Positions 1 to 8,766 of a stretch of 23,724 nt of DNA are shown one piece after another (the first letter of the stretch is position 1; every line of letters starts with the position of its first letter). The notes under the pieces were generated by a model. It ran no database searches and was not told the DNA's origin. It saw only the letters and a program-made list of their open reading frames with translations. Origin of the DNA: a virus. Both the position numbers and the translations under genes were made by a program. The stretch lies in the IMG/VR virus record IMGVR_UViG_3300037493_004234, positions 1 through 23,724 of that record; one strand, written 5' to 3'.

Positions 1-478
1 CTTTTGTCTTATTGGCCTGTATCAGAGCTTTCTCGTCATCGAACTTAACACCACTCGGAGTCTCAACTTTACGCCCAAGCTCACCTGCGTCAGCCATAGC
101 TTTCAAAAAAGGATCGCAGCCACCTGTATGACGCTTCTTCTCTTTTTTCTTGTTCAGCTTATGAGTCAGGTCCTGAAATTCGACTGTGAGTACGGGAGTG
201 GCATCCTCTGGCGCATCTATAGAGTAGGACTTTATAATAAACGGTCCCAATGGAACTGCATCGTCAGTAAAACCTAGAATGAAATAAATTTCCCTATTCT
301 TAATGAACAAACCTGAATCCATATAACGAAAGTCTTTATCCATTATAGACATAGAGCCGTCAGCAGCTTTTCCTTCACGAAAAGTTATCGAAACATTGTT
401 GACATCTCTCAGAACAGAATCAGATAGCTCTAAACCCTGAAGCCAGATAGAACACACGCCCTCTCTAGGAAACTTCAC
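1..478 (-). CDS. Baseplate hub protein (late control D / gp27-like), N-terminal part
   Basis: This reading frame starts at GTG (478..476), whose bases overlap the TGA stop of the LysM gene (GTGA), and stays open to the window edge, giving 159 residues. The protein begins MKFPREGVCSIWLQGLEL and contains the pattern of hub proteins: a short conserved statement of the field ('VNNVSITFREG'), a strand-rich domain, and a 'VEFQDLTHKLNKKK' segment where P2 gpD/T4 gp27-type hubs carry their first domain boundary. Such proteins form the central ring under the tail tube and hold the spike. The family call rests on both the pattern and the position directly after a LysM protein, the gpX-gpD order known from contractile tails. 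The C-terminal part lies outside the window, so fusion to a spike or lysozyme domain cannot be judged. Confidence 0.72.
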   Translation of the reverse strand, partial: MKFPREGVCSIWLQGLELSDSVLRDVNNVSITFREGKAADGSMSIMDKDFRYMDSGLFIKNREIYFILGFTDDAVPLGPFIIKSYSIDAPEDATPVLTVEFQDLTHKLNKKKEKKRHTGGCDPFLKAMADAGELGRKVETPSGVKFDDEKALIQANKTK

Positions 479-774
479 GTCAACACCGCCATTGACTTAG
501 GAGGAATGACAATAGAAACACCTGAAGTGAGGGTGAGCGGAAAGAAGATACTCACATTCGCGTCAGCTATCACATACCACTTCCTCGCATCCCCGTATTC
601 CCGATAGGCAATAGACTCAAAGGTATCTCCAGCCTTCGTCACGTATACGCGAGAACCAGCTCGAAGTGGCGCAGATGTTCTTCTTATCTTATGGATGTTT
701 GCAATATTCCCGTCAGAATCCTCTATCTGCTGAGTATCAGAAAAGCGATAACGAGATGTTTGGTGAACTGTCAT
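475..774 (-). CDS. LysM-domain baseplate/tail protein (gpX / gp53-like)
   Basis: A 99-aa protein whose residues about 40-92 form a single LysM domain: 'GSRVYVTKAGDTFESIAYREYG', then 'WYVIADAN' and the closing 'GVSIVIP'. In contractile phages and related injection systems, small LysM proteins of this size (P2 gpX, T4 gp53 C-terminus, Afp7/Pvc7 types) sit in the inner baseplate, joining tube and hub, rather than degrading peptidoglycan. The ATG overlaps the end of the 181-aa gene upstream (stop inside 771-773), and its own stop overlaps the hub GTG, so the three genes are likely translationally coupled. The first 38 residues are polar and show no signal peptide, as expected for a structural protein. 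Confidence 0.85.
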   Translation of the reverse strand: MTVHQTSRYRFSDTQQIEDSDGNIANIHKIRRTSAPLRAGSRVYVTKAGDTFESIAYREYGDARKWYVIADANVSIFFPLTLTSGVSIVIPPKSMAVLT

Positions 775-1316
775 AGAATCACCCTTTCGGAGTAATTATT
801 TCTCATCTCTATCAAGTATCGCCTTGTTTCCTCTACTCCAACATAAATGGTCTTTAAGGAAATATCTACAGTTGCACGAATAGGAGTCAAATCTCTATTG
901 TGCATGGTCTCTTTAATAGAGACATTCGTACACACAACATCCCAAGACCGCTCCCCAACCACAAGAACAAGTCTAGCGGGAGAAGTCCAACGAGCGCCCG
1001 CATCGAGGGCTAGTGCAATATCTGGAGTGATCAAACTCTGGAAGAAGGAAATATCAGGAACAATTCCCTCCACCATGAATCGCTCTGTAGCATCTAGCAG
1101 GAAGGAAAAGCTCAAGTCATTCCCAGGAGAATTCTTATAGATAGCGGTCGGAAGAAAAGAACCTGGAGGAGTGAGGAGGTTATATTCGGCCCCTAAATTC
1201 TGGTTCAGTTCTCCGAAATTGTACTTGAAGTCATACTGCTCCGAGATAGTCCCATCAAGAATTTTGAAGATGCAACACTTGACTACGTTTCCAGAACCCG
1301 AGAGATATTTCGCCAT
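771..1316 (-). CDS. Baseplate / tail tube-associated structural protein, 181 aa
   Basis: It lies between the tape measure and the LysM gene. A strong Shine-Dalgarno (GGGAGGATTGA) precedes its ATG, ten bases after the tape measure stop. The sequence is strand-rich without membrane segments. Its C-terminal half ('WDVVCTNVSIKETMHNRDLTPIRATVDISLKTI') resembles the regular beta fold of tube-like tail proteins such as gpU, gp48 and gp54, where the phrase about a 'local' force term ending in 'RATVDISL' recurs in phage and injection-system baseplate proteins that precede LysM proteins. In the known order of such clusters this is the tube initiator or an inner baseplate component. The exact role is inference from position; the structural nature is fairly secure. 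Confidence 0.6.
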   Translation of the reverse strand: MAKYLSGSGNVVKCCIFKILDGTISEQYDFKYNFGELNQNLGAEYNLLTPPGSFLPTAIYKNSPGNDLSFSFLLDATERFMVEGIVPDISFFQSLITPDIALALDAGARWTSPARLVLVVGERSWDVVCTNVSIKETMHNRDLTPIRATVDISLKTIYVGVEETRRYLIEMRNNYSERVIL

Positions 1317-1326
1317 TCAATCCTCC

Positions 1327-4083
1327 CTACGGTGTCATATACAACTCAGCGTACTTATTGAAAACCTTTGGGAGATTTTTCTGGAGATGCTTCTCTAGCA
1401 CCTGCGCCAACGTCATAGAATCTGTTATCCCGCTACCGTCGATCTTAACCTCGACAGTTATATTCTGAGTAAAGTCTGGTTTTTCTGGGCCTTTCCACCC
1501 CTCGGAGGATTTACGAGAACTATCCTGTAGCTCTTTCAATCTCGCTCTATTTCTAACAGTATCTGTAATTCGAGCTAACTCCTGCGTTGTTCCCATCGAC
1601 TGATTAAAGGTTACTTCATTATCACTTAAGCTACTAGTATCAATTCCAAACCTATTCTCAAGCATAGCCCTAGCAGCATTCGCCATAGCCGCGGAGCTTC
1701 CTGTAAGATCGGCCTTAGCCATTCCTTCATCAAAAAAACCTGTGTTACCCATGTCTTGCTTTGAAAGAAGAACTCCTTTATTAAACTCGTCTAAACTAAT
1801 TTGCTTAGTAAGGAACTCCCAATAAAGACCCACTTGCGTAGCAGATCTTCTCAGAAAAGCACTTATTACCTCGGAAGTGTTGAAGACAAGCACCTTAATC
1901 CTGGATACCACGTTTACAGCGCCATCCCAGAAGGCATCCTTAGTCATAAATGAAGCCAACGCAGCAACGCCAACTAAGAGCCAACCAAGCGGGCCAGCAG
2001 CAGCCGCAGCACTCAATGCGAAAGTGATTAGACCCTTAGCAGCGAGCACAGCCGAAGATGCGAGAACCATAAACTTCGCTGCGACGATAACTCCTACTAA
2101 CCAGCCTAACCATTCCATACCCGTTCCGAGTCTCTTCATATCCCGTATTCCACCCTTGCCAACCCATAACTCAAGAATATTTTCCATGGCAGTAAATAGC
2201 CCCACAAATGGGCGCGTAATAATATATACCACAGCACCTAGCGGAATAAGGGCCTGTTGCACACCTCGAATAACACCCGAGAAGAACTGCTTTAGTAAAT
2301 ACTTCGCTTGTAAAATCCTTCCTACAAGTCCCAGAAGACCTTTCTTTTCAAGCTTATCATATAAAGCTTTGTTGGTTCCGGTTCCTGTCCAAAACTCTAA
2401 TACACCTCGTGTAACAAGAGAGATGTTATCGAAAAGTCTTTTTAGACGACTGAATACCGACTCCGTACTCGTCCCCATAACGCTCGTGAAACTTTTATAG
2501 GCTACATATAATAGTACAAACGCTCCGGCCAAAACCGCAAAGTTAAGCATAGCTGCTTTCGTGGCAGCGCTAAACACAAACATACCCTTCGCAGCAGCGA
2601 GAGTCCCCACTCCTGTACCTGTCAACGCGGGTATGATGAAAGAGAGAAGCATAGCTAATCCGCCAAGAGGAAGGAGAACCGCTGCGCTAGCAGCAAATAA
2701 ACCTGTTAAAGCAACCGCAGTGTAAGCTATCGCACTTGCTACAGCAGGATTCTCTTTCAAAAAGTCAGAGAAGCGAAGCATCAACTCAGTGAACTTCTGG
2801 AGGATTGGAGATAATGCCTTTACTAATGAATCACCAAATGAAATCTTGATTTGTGCGGCAGCAGCGGCAAACTTCTTCTCGATGCCTCCGGGAGTCTCTT
2901 CGATAATCCTCCTGGCTCTTTCGGCATAGCCGATGGACTTCTCCATCTCGTCTCTCATCAACACAAATGCGTCCTTGGCAGACTTTCCGGACCGAATATA
3001 ATTTTGGAACGCAGCTAGTGCGGAAGATCCCATCTTCCTAAACAATATCTCAGAAATTTTGAAGAACTCTATGTCTCCCTCGGTTTTCCGTATATCTTGC
3101 AGCCTATCTAAGAGAGTAATTAAATTATTACTGTAATTCTTTAAGTTGCCCTGATCGTCAAAGAAATTGACCTGCAACTTCTGCGCTGCTTGAATGAACT
3201 GCTTGGCCTCATAATCAATATCGCCGGATAGCATGGCCTGCTGGAAAGTAAGCCCTTTCTTTTCAGCATACGACTTAACCTGCCAACCTACCTTATTCAT
3301 CATTCTAACTAATTCTGTTGTCTGTCTTGCTGCATCCGCTGGGCGCAAAAACGTTCTCAACACGCCCATGGCAGCTCCAGCCTCGGATAAGGATATGTTA
3401 CCAATAGAGGTAAGGTCTCTCATAGAATGCAGTAATTGTGGAAGATCCTTGAACTCCACTGCTGACACGTTTGCAAGCTTGATAAGCTTGTCAGCAGTAG
3501 ATCCCATAGTTTCACCCTTGCGCTGAAATGCCTTATACCAACCCATTAACGTTCTTGCTGCCTCTTCCTCTCCGATCTGACCTTGTGTCGCAGTCATAAA
3601 ATTGAGGAGTGGCTTTATACCTTTTCGAGACTCTTCTAGATCACCGAAGTCTGCGGCTAGACGAGTGAACGCTTTCGTACCCTCAACAGGATCAAACATT
3701 GTCCCGCGAGTCATGTTCAACATCTCTTCGCGTAGCTCTACCATTTTACTCTTAGAGACATCGATAACAACTCGCATAGCACCCAGTGCGTTTTCAAACT
3801 CTTTCGCGGCGTTGTAGGAAGGCTTCAAGAACCCGCCAACCATAGCAGCACTAGCAGCGGCAGCAGCTGCACCAACCATGGTAGCAGCCATTCCGATACC
3901 CTGGAGAGATCGTTGGAGGTTGCGAGTGAGGTTGTCTACCGCTTTGTTCGCACCCAACGCCTGCTTTCTAATGCCTATGAGAGCTCGCTCGGCTTGGCTG
4001 GCCCCGGAAACTGCTTGACGAGCATCGACGACAACGCGGATACCCATCAAGAGCTGTCCACCAATAAGTCCTGCTAGACTCAT
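1327..4083 (-). CDS. Tail tape measure protein
   Basis: A 918-aa protein, the largest in the window, placed directly after the frameshifted tail chaperone, which is the standard position of tape measures. Residues about 1-100 are Ala/Gly-rich and helical, 100-400 match the conserved core of the TP901/PhageMin_Tail group ('FENALGAMRVVID' and a long run on attachment and counting of helices), and there are strongly hydrophobic stretches at about 448-485, 500-530 and 658-712 that may insert into or cross the host membrane during DNA entry. With the usual 1.5 angstrom per residue, the tail would be about 140 nm long. Its ATG overlaps the stop of the frameshift product (ATGA), which couples the two. 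No lysozyme or peptidase motif is seen. Confidence 0.93.
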   Translation of the reverse strand: MSLAGLIGGQLLMGIRVVVDARQAVSGASQAERALIGIRKQALGANKAVDNLTRNLQRSLQGIGMAATMVGAAAAAASAAMVGGFLKPSYNAAKEFENALGAMRVVIDVSKSKMVELREEMLNMTRGTMFDPVEGTKAFTRLAADFGDLEESRKGIKPLLNFMTATQGQIGEEEAARTLMGWYKAFQRKGETMGSTADKLIKLANVSAVEFKDLPQLLHSMRDLTSIGNISLSEAGAAMGVLRTFLRPADAARQTTELVRMMNKVGWQVKSYAEKKGLTFQQAMLSGDIDYEAKQFIQAAQKLQVNFFDDQGNLKNYSNNLITLLDRLQDIRKTEGDIEFFKISEILFRKMGSSALAAFQNYIRSGKSAKDAFVLMRDEMEKSIGYAERARRIIEETPGGIEKKFAAAAAQIKISFGDSLVKALSPILQKFTELMLRFSDFLKENPAVASAIAYTAVALTGLFAASAAVLLPLGGLAMLLSFIIPALTGTGVGTLAAAKGMFVFSAATKAAMLNFAVLAGAFVLLYVAYKSFTSVMGTSTESVFSRLKRLFDNISLVTRGVLEFWTGTGTNKALYDKLEKKGLLGLVGRILQAKYLLKQFFSGVIRGVQQALIPLGAVVYIITRPFVGLFTAMENILELWVGKGGIRDMKRLGTGMEWLGWLVGVIVAAKFMVLASSAVLAAKGLITFALSAAAAAGPLGWLLVGVAALASFMTKDAFWDGAVNVVSRIKVLVFNTSEVISAFLRRSATQVGLYWEFLTKQISLDEFNKGVLLSKQDMGNTGFFDEGMAKADLTGSSAAMANAARAMLENRFGIDTSSLSDNEVTFNQSMGTTQELARITDTVRNRARLKELQDSSRKSSEGWKGPEKPDFTQNITVEVKIDGSGITDSMTLAQVLEKHLQKNLPKVFNKYAELYMTP

Positions 4084-5011
4084 GTACCCTTACCTCTCTC
4101 TAGGTCTTTTATTATCATCTCAACGTATTCTAACCGTCGAGAGGAGGGAAGTCTAAGAATTTCAGGTTCGCTCCAATGATAGTTTGAAGCGATTACGTGA
4201 GTCTCAAATCTTAGGTTTTCTAGGCAGACCTCTTTTTGCGCCCCGATCCCCCGAAAAAAGAAGCGATATCCGCATGTGCCTCGAATTCCCTATCGCACTT
4301 ATCGCAAGAAACGGTCTTCCACATCCGCATACCTGGGTAATCATACTGGATGATTTCAAGTAGGGTTTGACGATCCCTCGAACGCATCTTCTTGACTTGA
4401 GTCCTATCCACCGCAGTCATATCCCCAACTTGCTTGATACTCGCACAGAGCAACGCATCAATTTGGTCAGCCATATTATCGATGTCTCCAGATAACTCCT
4501 GAACCTTACCTGTAACAAATTTGAGGATACCGTTCTTATGCCAGATCGTGTTTCCGTTGACAACCTGAGGAATACCAATCTCAAGTTCAAAGGGAACTTC
4601 GCAGGACTTATCTTCCGGCCATTCAACTACCTCAAGACTATCAAGGTTTCCCTCTTCTTCGTAAACAACGCCGCATCGAGGACAAGAACCCGCGATAACA
4701 AGATCATTTTTTCCACTCAACTGGTGGATTTTAGCGAAAATGAAGTCTCTGTCCATTCCATACATCTTCTGGACGATAGAAACGTCAATCAGCGCATCTG
4801 GATTCTTCTTGCGAGGAACAACCCCTTCAATCTCTTGGATACAACGAGCGAGAATATTAGAGGTACACTTAGAAGCGTTCTTGCTAGACTTTTTCCCGGA
4901 TAGGAGATGATCGTCTGTCCCAGTTAGTTCATCAATGAAGACTTTTCGATAACGAGCGCCATCAATCTCTAAACCAACTGGAAGGGTGATTGAATCGGAG
5001 GCTTCGGACAT
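4080..5011 (-). CDS. Tail assembly chaperone, -1 frameshift product (gpG-T type fusion)
   Basis: Slipping back one base after codon 253 at T TTT TTC (4259..4253) opens a second frame of 57 codons that runs to TGA at 4082..4080, overlapping the tape measure ATG. The added part contains 'HVIASNYHWSEPEILRLPSS' followed by 'RRLEYVEMIIKDLERGKG', which reads as a genuine protein: amphipathic helix, no rare runs, and a pattern (Trp-Ser-x-x-Glu-Ile-Leu-x-Leu-Pro) seen in short ORFs that follow this chaperone elsewhere. The extension has no usable start codon of its own apart from one late ATG, so expression by frameshifting is the simplest account. Tail chaperones of lambda and many myophages are made this way in two lengths. 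The total is 310 aa. Frequency of shifting cannot be judged. Confidence 0.78.
4220..5011 (-). CDS. Tail assembly chaperone, unshifted form (T4 gp26/gp51-like baseplate family)
   Basis: The 263-aa in-frame product starts at an ATG preceded by AGGAGAAACACC. It carries two Cys pairs, C110/C113 ('CPRCG') and C236/C239 ('CDKCD'), which should make one zinc ribbon. The family with this architecture (T4 baseplate protein domain, found between tail tube and tape measure) acts as the tail assembly chaperone in many contractile-tailed phages. The last ten residues follow a run of six T and then G/C-rich codons, and the ORF ends in a basic tail. Length, zinc ribbon and position between tube and tape measure all agree. 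The same message is also decoded with a -1 shift into a 310-aa form (see 4080-5011). Confidence 0.8.
   Translation of the reverse strand: MSEASDSITLPVGLEIDGARYRKVFIDELTGTDDHLLSGKKSSKNASKCTSNILARCIQEIEGVVPRKKNPDALIDVSIVQKMYGMDRDFIFAKIHQLSGKNDLVIAGSCPRCGVVYEEEGNLDSLEVVEWPEDKSCEVPFELEIGIPQVVNGNTIWHKNGILKFVTGKVQELSGDIDNMADQIDALLCASIKQVGDMTAVDRTQVKKMRSRDRQTLLEIIQYDYPGMRMWKTVSCDKCDREFEAHADIASFFGGSGRKKRSA
4253..4259 (-). promoter_or_regulatory. Programmed -1 ribosomal frameshift site (T TTT TTC)
   Basis: On the coding strand the heptamer T TTT TTC is in the correct register (codons TCT-TTT-TTC of the chaperone), matching X XXY YYZ. Slippage moves reading into the open -1 frame described at 4080-5011. 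A second, weaker candidate, C AAA AAG (4238..4232), lies fifteen codons-bases further on and gives nearly the same product. No clear pseudoknot follows; the sequence after the site is G-rich. Confidence 0.75.
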
Positions 5012-5087
5012 GGTGTTTCTCCTTTTGTGTCAGAATCATATCTAACCTTTAGGAGAGCTTAACCAACTTGGAGGGAGAAATCCAGTA

Positions 5088-5555
5088 TCAATCGAGCTTT
5101 TCGTAAACCCAACCTTCATTGGCGAGAACGAGTGTCTCAACATCAACTTCATTTCCGTTAGCATCGAGATCACCATGCTTAAGTGACTTCGGCCAACAGC
5201 GTTCAACAGTCCACTTCTTCACGTCATTTCCTGATTTGTCTCTCAGGTAAACAACGACGGTCTTTCGAAACTCATCGTTTGGCGGCTGATAGCCATCCGA
5301 ACGACTAGAATCGAAAATCTGTTGACGCCAGTTCACGAAGTCCTCGTCATGAGAGATGCCTCGCTCGAAGGTGATATCGCCAAACTTCGTCTGACCCGGA
5401 AGGTGGTGAGGAGTCTCATTCTCCCCGCCTTCTCGGTACTCGATGTCCTCAGTGGTCTCTTCGAAGCCACTGACTTTGGAGAAACCGGCCCGAGTGAATC
5501 CCTCGATGTCCACTCGGAACTTGAAATTACGATAGGGATCTTGCCAAGTAGCCAT
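5088..5555 (-). CDS. Tail tube protein (T4 gp19-like)
   Basis: A 155-aa protein with an ideal ribosome site (AAGGAGG, seven bases before ATG). It carries the hallmark of the T4 gp19 tail tube family: N-terminal 'YRNFKFRVDIEGF', then 'AGFSKVSGFEETTEDIEYREG', then 'FGDITFERG' and, near the end, 'RCWPKSLKHGDLDANGNEVD' and a hydrophobic closing strand. These subunits stack as hexamers to form the inner tube, through which DNA passes. Length is typical for the family (140-170 aa). It follows the sheath gene with a 14-bp gap, the normal arrangement. Confidence 0.95.
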   Translation of the reverse strand: MATWQDPYRNFKFRVDIEGFTRAGFSKVSGFEETTEDIEYREGGENETPHHLPGQTKFGDITFERGISHDEDFVNWRQQIFDSSRSDGYQPPNDEFRKTVVVYLRDKSGNDVKKWTVERCWPKSLKHGDLDANGNEVDVETLVLANEGWVYEKLD

Positions 5556-5569
5556 CAGCTACCTCCTTA

Positions 5570-8047
5570 TCACTCGGTTACGTCCGCGCCAGCGGTATAC
5601 TGCGCGAACTGGAATTCGATGAACTCGCCTGGCTTCTGAGGAGCGATACCAACTTTACCGATGATGTATCCGTTGTTGATGTCCGCTTGGTCCATCACGC
5701 CGTCAGTGACTCCAACTAGGACGTAGAAAGCCTCTTCCTCGATAGCCGAGGGGAAAGCGCCAGCTTTGAGATACGTCTTCAAGAAGGCAGTGATTCGACT
5801 CTTCAGCGACTTCCAAGTCTTGTGATCGTTGTTCCTGAACACTGCCCAACGAGTTCCATCGACAATCGACTTCTGGAAGAACTGGAACTGGCCACGAGTA
5901 TTGGTGTACCGGAAATTCTGGCTGGCAGAAGCATCCAGAGTACGAGCACCCCAAACGGTCACTGGGGAGGTCTTCGTGAACTTCCGAATGACGTTGATAT
6001 GAGCATCATTCATCAAGCCATGCTCGGTGTTCGTATAGACATCCACGACATCCAGAGCGGAGACGAGCGTTCCGTAGTCTCCCTCTCCCGCCGCTGCTTG
6101 CCACGGACCACCGTTCGGAGCGGGCATGTTGTCGACTCTCGAACGAAGACCCATCAGAGCGCCCATGCCACGGAGGCTGCGCTTCGGAGAGCTGCCCACG
6201 CCGATGGGGTCGAACACCTTGATGCCACCTGCGTACAGGTCAGCATAGGAGCTGTTCACGCCGAGGGTGGACTCGCGGAAGGCAACCGCCTGAGCAGCGG
6301 TATACCCGGTAGGAACGTAGCCGTAGTATTTGAACCACAGTCTGTTTTTCGCATACAGAGCAGAGGCATGAGTTACCGCAGGAAGATCGCTGATCTGCGT
6401 GCCGACAGTAGCGAAGGGGAGAAGCTCGTTCTCCGTGTCCATCGCGTAGATACCCGTCTTGCCAGTCGAAGTTCCAACCCAGTCAGCAGTTGCGATGGCG
6501 GCAGTCTCATCCGTGCCACCTGTGAAAGCAATCAAGGTAGCGATGTCGGGAAGGTCAGCGCCAAGACCGCAACCGGCTTGCAAGTTCGTAGCGTACACGT
6601 AGGCGGAACCCAGGATTTCATCGTTCAGAACGGTCTCGACGTAGTTCGCAGCAGTCTCATTCATCGAAAGTCCCGAATGAACTTCGACAGAAACGCCGTC
6701 TAGGAAGACCTCCAGCGAGAATTCACAGGACTCAATCGTTGTGACCGCAGCGACATACGGATGAACGAACGTGCTCGTGATGTCCACGACGAAAGAAACA
6801 GTGGAACCGGAAACAGAGGTGGTCACCTTCTCGACGACCACGTACTCCGTGTTGGTTCCATCCGTAATCTTCAGCACCGAACCCGGATTGATTCCTCTCG
6901 GGCTAACGATGTGGAAGTGGTTGTCACTCGCCGTGATAGCGGAGAAGAGGTCGAGGTTGGCCCCAACGGACGGATGGAAAGGAGTCTGCGTGATGGAAGC
7001 AGTCAAACGGTTTCCGTACACACCGGGGTTTTTCGTTCCGCGATAACCCGACTCGAGCTTCAGCGCGTTGAATGTGGCACCAGCGGCAGTTCCTGTAATC
7101 ACCTCAACTTGGAATCCAAACGGGGTGAGTCCGGTACTCGTGACATCGAAATCCAACTCGGATGAAACACCCGTAGTCGGAGAGTAGATGGTGGCTGACC
7201 CATCGTCATTCAGTGTGACAAGAGCAGTGGTAGAAGCTTGAACGCGAGTCCTCAATTCAGCATTGGTCACCGCACGAATATTTCCGACGTTCGAACCCGT
7301 GTTGACTGTCGTACCGGAAGTCATTCCAAGCTCAGTCAGGCAGTTCGACGAAGACTCGAATTTGACGCTGCCAGAAGAACCACGGGTATCCGTATAGACA
7401 GCGACTTCATCCGAATCAACAAGCTCAGCATGCCCACCGTAAAGCACGGCATTGATTTCTGCGGCAGTCGTAGCAGCAGTCGTAGCGCCTGCGGTAAAGG
7501 TGATCCGCTGAATAGCTCCACCATCGATGGCCACATCCAGATACTTCGTGTTCATCAAGGTGTAGGTAGCACCCGTGCCGCGACGATCTGTAGTCGTAGC
7601 GGTGAATGTCACAGTGGCGTCACCTGCGTTGTCCACATCCAGAACAATCGTCTTGCCGGAAGTCTCCAGGTTGAACGGACCGACATAGGTGACATGAGAA
7701 GCAGAAGTAGCAGCGACACCTTCAGTCAGGAAGGTCTTCGAAGCGATACCACCTGCAAACGAGGTCTTAACATCGAGGTTCGTGTAGTGCGCCTGGCGAA
7801 TCGTAATCAGCTCAAAGCCACCTTCATCGAAGAATGCTTTGGCTTCATAGGCCATGTCACTACGGGTTTCGAAGTTCCCGAAGATCTTTTTCCAGGCATC
7901 GAAACTTCTTGCACGGGTTGGAATTCCTACTGGCCCCTTCTCAGTAATCCCGATAAGGCAACCGTACCCCAAAGAAGCGGCCTTTACTGGCCCATCTTGT
8001 GAGGAAACTTCTGTTCCGTAAACATCTGGAAACGAATAGCGTCCCAT
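5570..8047 (-). CDS. Contractile tail sheath protein, unusually large
   Basis: An 825-aa protein with AAGGAGTG before the ATG. The N-terminus ('LGYGCLIGITEKGPVGIP') and the C-terminal third ('NVIRKFTKTSPVTVWGARTL' and, at the end, 'GKVGIAPQKPGEFIEFQFAQ') are the signatures of phage tail sheaths; the C-terminal arm is the part that links neighbouring subunits. Most sheaths have 390-660 residues. Here the middle, roughly residues 110-430, is rich in Thr, Ser, Gly and Val with repeated short strands, so it is probably an inserted set of surface domains on the outside of the sheath. The next gene downstream is the tube. The function is secure, the extent of the inserted domains is an estimate. 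Confidence 0.95.
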   Translation of the reverse strand: MGRYSFPDVYGTEVSSQDGPVKAASLGYGCLIGITEKGPVGIPTRARSFDAWKKIFGNFETRSDMAYEAKAFFDEGGFELITIRQAHYTNLDVKTSFAGGIASKTFLTEGVAATSASHVTYVGPFNLETSGKTIVLDVDNAGDATVTFTATTTDRRGTGATYTLMNTKYLDVAIDGGAIQRITFTAGATTAATTAAEINAVLYGGHAELVDSDEVAVYTDTRGSSGSVKFESSSNCLTELGMTSGTTVNTGSNVGNIRAVTNAELRTRVQASTTALVTLNDDGSATIYSPTTGVSSELDFDVTSTGLTPFGFQVEVITGTAAGATFNALKLESGYRGTKNPGVYGNRLTASITQTPFHPSVGANLDLFSAITASDNHFHIVSPRGINPGSVLKITDGTNTEYVVVEKVTTSVSGSTVSFVVDITSTFVHPYVAAVTTIESCEFSLEVFLDGVSVEVHSGLSMNETAANYVETVLNDEILGSAYVYATNLQAGCGLGADLPDIATLIAFTGGTDETAAIATADWVGTSTGKTGIYAMDTENELLPFATVGTQISDLPAVTHASALYAKNRLWFKYYGYVPTGYTAAQAVAFRESTLGVNSSYADLYAGGIKVFDPIGVGSSPKRSLRGMGALMGLRSRVDNMPAPNGGPWQAAAGEGDYGTLVSALDVVDVYTNTEHGLMNDAHINVIRKFTKTSPVTVWGARTLDASASQNFRYTNTRGQFQFFQKSIVDGTRWAVFRNNDHKTWKSLKSRITAFLKTYLKAGAFPSAIEEEAFYVLVGVTDGVMDQADINNGYIIGKVGIAPQKPGEFIEFQFAQYTAGADVTE

Positions 8048-8082
8048 CGTTTCACTCCTTCGCGCAAAGCGCTTGTTGTGAC

Positions 8083-8766
8083 TTAGTCATCCACTCTTCT
8101 CACGACTGTTGAATCAAACTCAAAAGTGACATCCTCTGTTGAAACAGAACTCTCGTATGAATCTACCTCAAATTCGAGGTCTGTAACAACTTTGACTCTT
8201 GAAGTATCTGTCTCTTCTACCAGAGACAAATAAGCAAGAACAGATAGCGTCAAGGACTTGTGATAAATCCTCTCGTCTATATCATCTTCGTCCGCATTTA
8301 CAACTCCACCATCCCACATAAGCCAAACTGTAATATCTTCGTTGTCGATATTCTTAACAGTTAGGTAATCTCGAATCTTTGTGGTTCGAAGAATTGCTTC
8401 GAAAACGAGGTCTCTGTCCTCCGAAACGCGCTTCCTGTGCCACGTACTCAGAGCATACATAATCCGAAAAGCGATAGGCCTCGGACGAGTCACCATCTCT
8501 GGAGGCGTGGTGTTCATGTCCAGCGACAGGTCTTCATCCTCGTCATCGTCACAGTGCTGCATGTCCCTGAAATCAGGAGTCATCGAAGCAAACTGGACAG
8601 TAATCGACGGGAAGGTTCGCTCCGTAGTCTCTTCTGGGTCAGGAACCTCCACGAAAACCTCTACAGGAGTAGAAGCTGCGGGAGAACCTGTCATGATCGT
8701 CAACCCCGAATATTTAGCAGCCAAGGCAGCATCGATCAGCTTCAATGTTGTGGCTTTTGTGCTCAT
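8083..8766 (-). CDS. Neck/tail-terminator-like protein, 227 aa
   Basis: The ATG overlaps the TGA of the gene before it (ATGA), and no Shine-Dalgarno precedes it, so it probably depends on coupling. The protein has an acidic loop at about residues 75-83 ('DDDEDED'), a central 'AFRIMYALSTWHRKRVSEDR' helix and strands, and a negative C-terminus. It is the last gene before the sheath. In myophages this place is held by the tail terminator or sheath-stabilising protein (T4 gp15/gp3, P2 gpR-like), and small mixed alpha/beta proteins with a 'measure the range' fold of this length fit. No motif is firmly recognised; the assignment is by position. Confidence 0.5.
   Translation of the reverse strand: MSTKATTLKLIDAALAAKYSGLTIMTGSPAASTPVEVFVEVPDPEETTERTFPSITVQFASMTPDFRDMQHCDDDEDEDLSLDMNTTPPEMVTRPRPIAFRIMYALSTWHRKRVSEDRDLVFEAILRTTKIRDYLTVKNIDNEDITVWLMWDGGVVNADEDDIDERIYHKSLTLSVLAYLSLVEETDTSRVKVVTDLEFEVDSYESSVSTEDVTFEFDSTVVRRVDD

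Noticed and set aside
1877-2500. 207-aa plus-strand frame within the tape measure
   Set aside because: Antisense to a clear tape measure region; composition is that of a shadow.
4244-4253. G-rich run after the slippery heptamer as a second shift site (G GGG GGA)
   Set aside because: The base before the run in frame is C, so the P-site pairing after slippage would be poor.
5822-8002. Several long plus-strand frames inside the sheath gene (such as 5822-6703 and 7238-8002)
   Set aside because: They mirror the strong sheath frame, have no ribosome sites and encode Arg/Ser-rich low-quality proteins.
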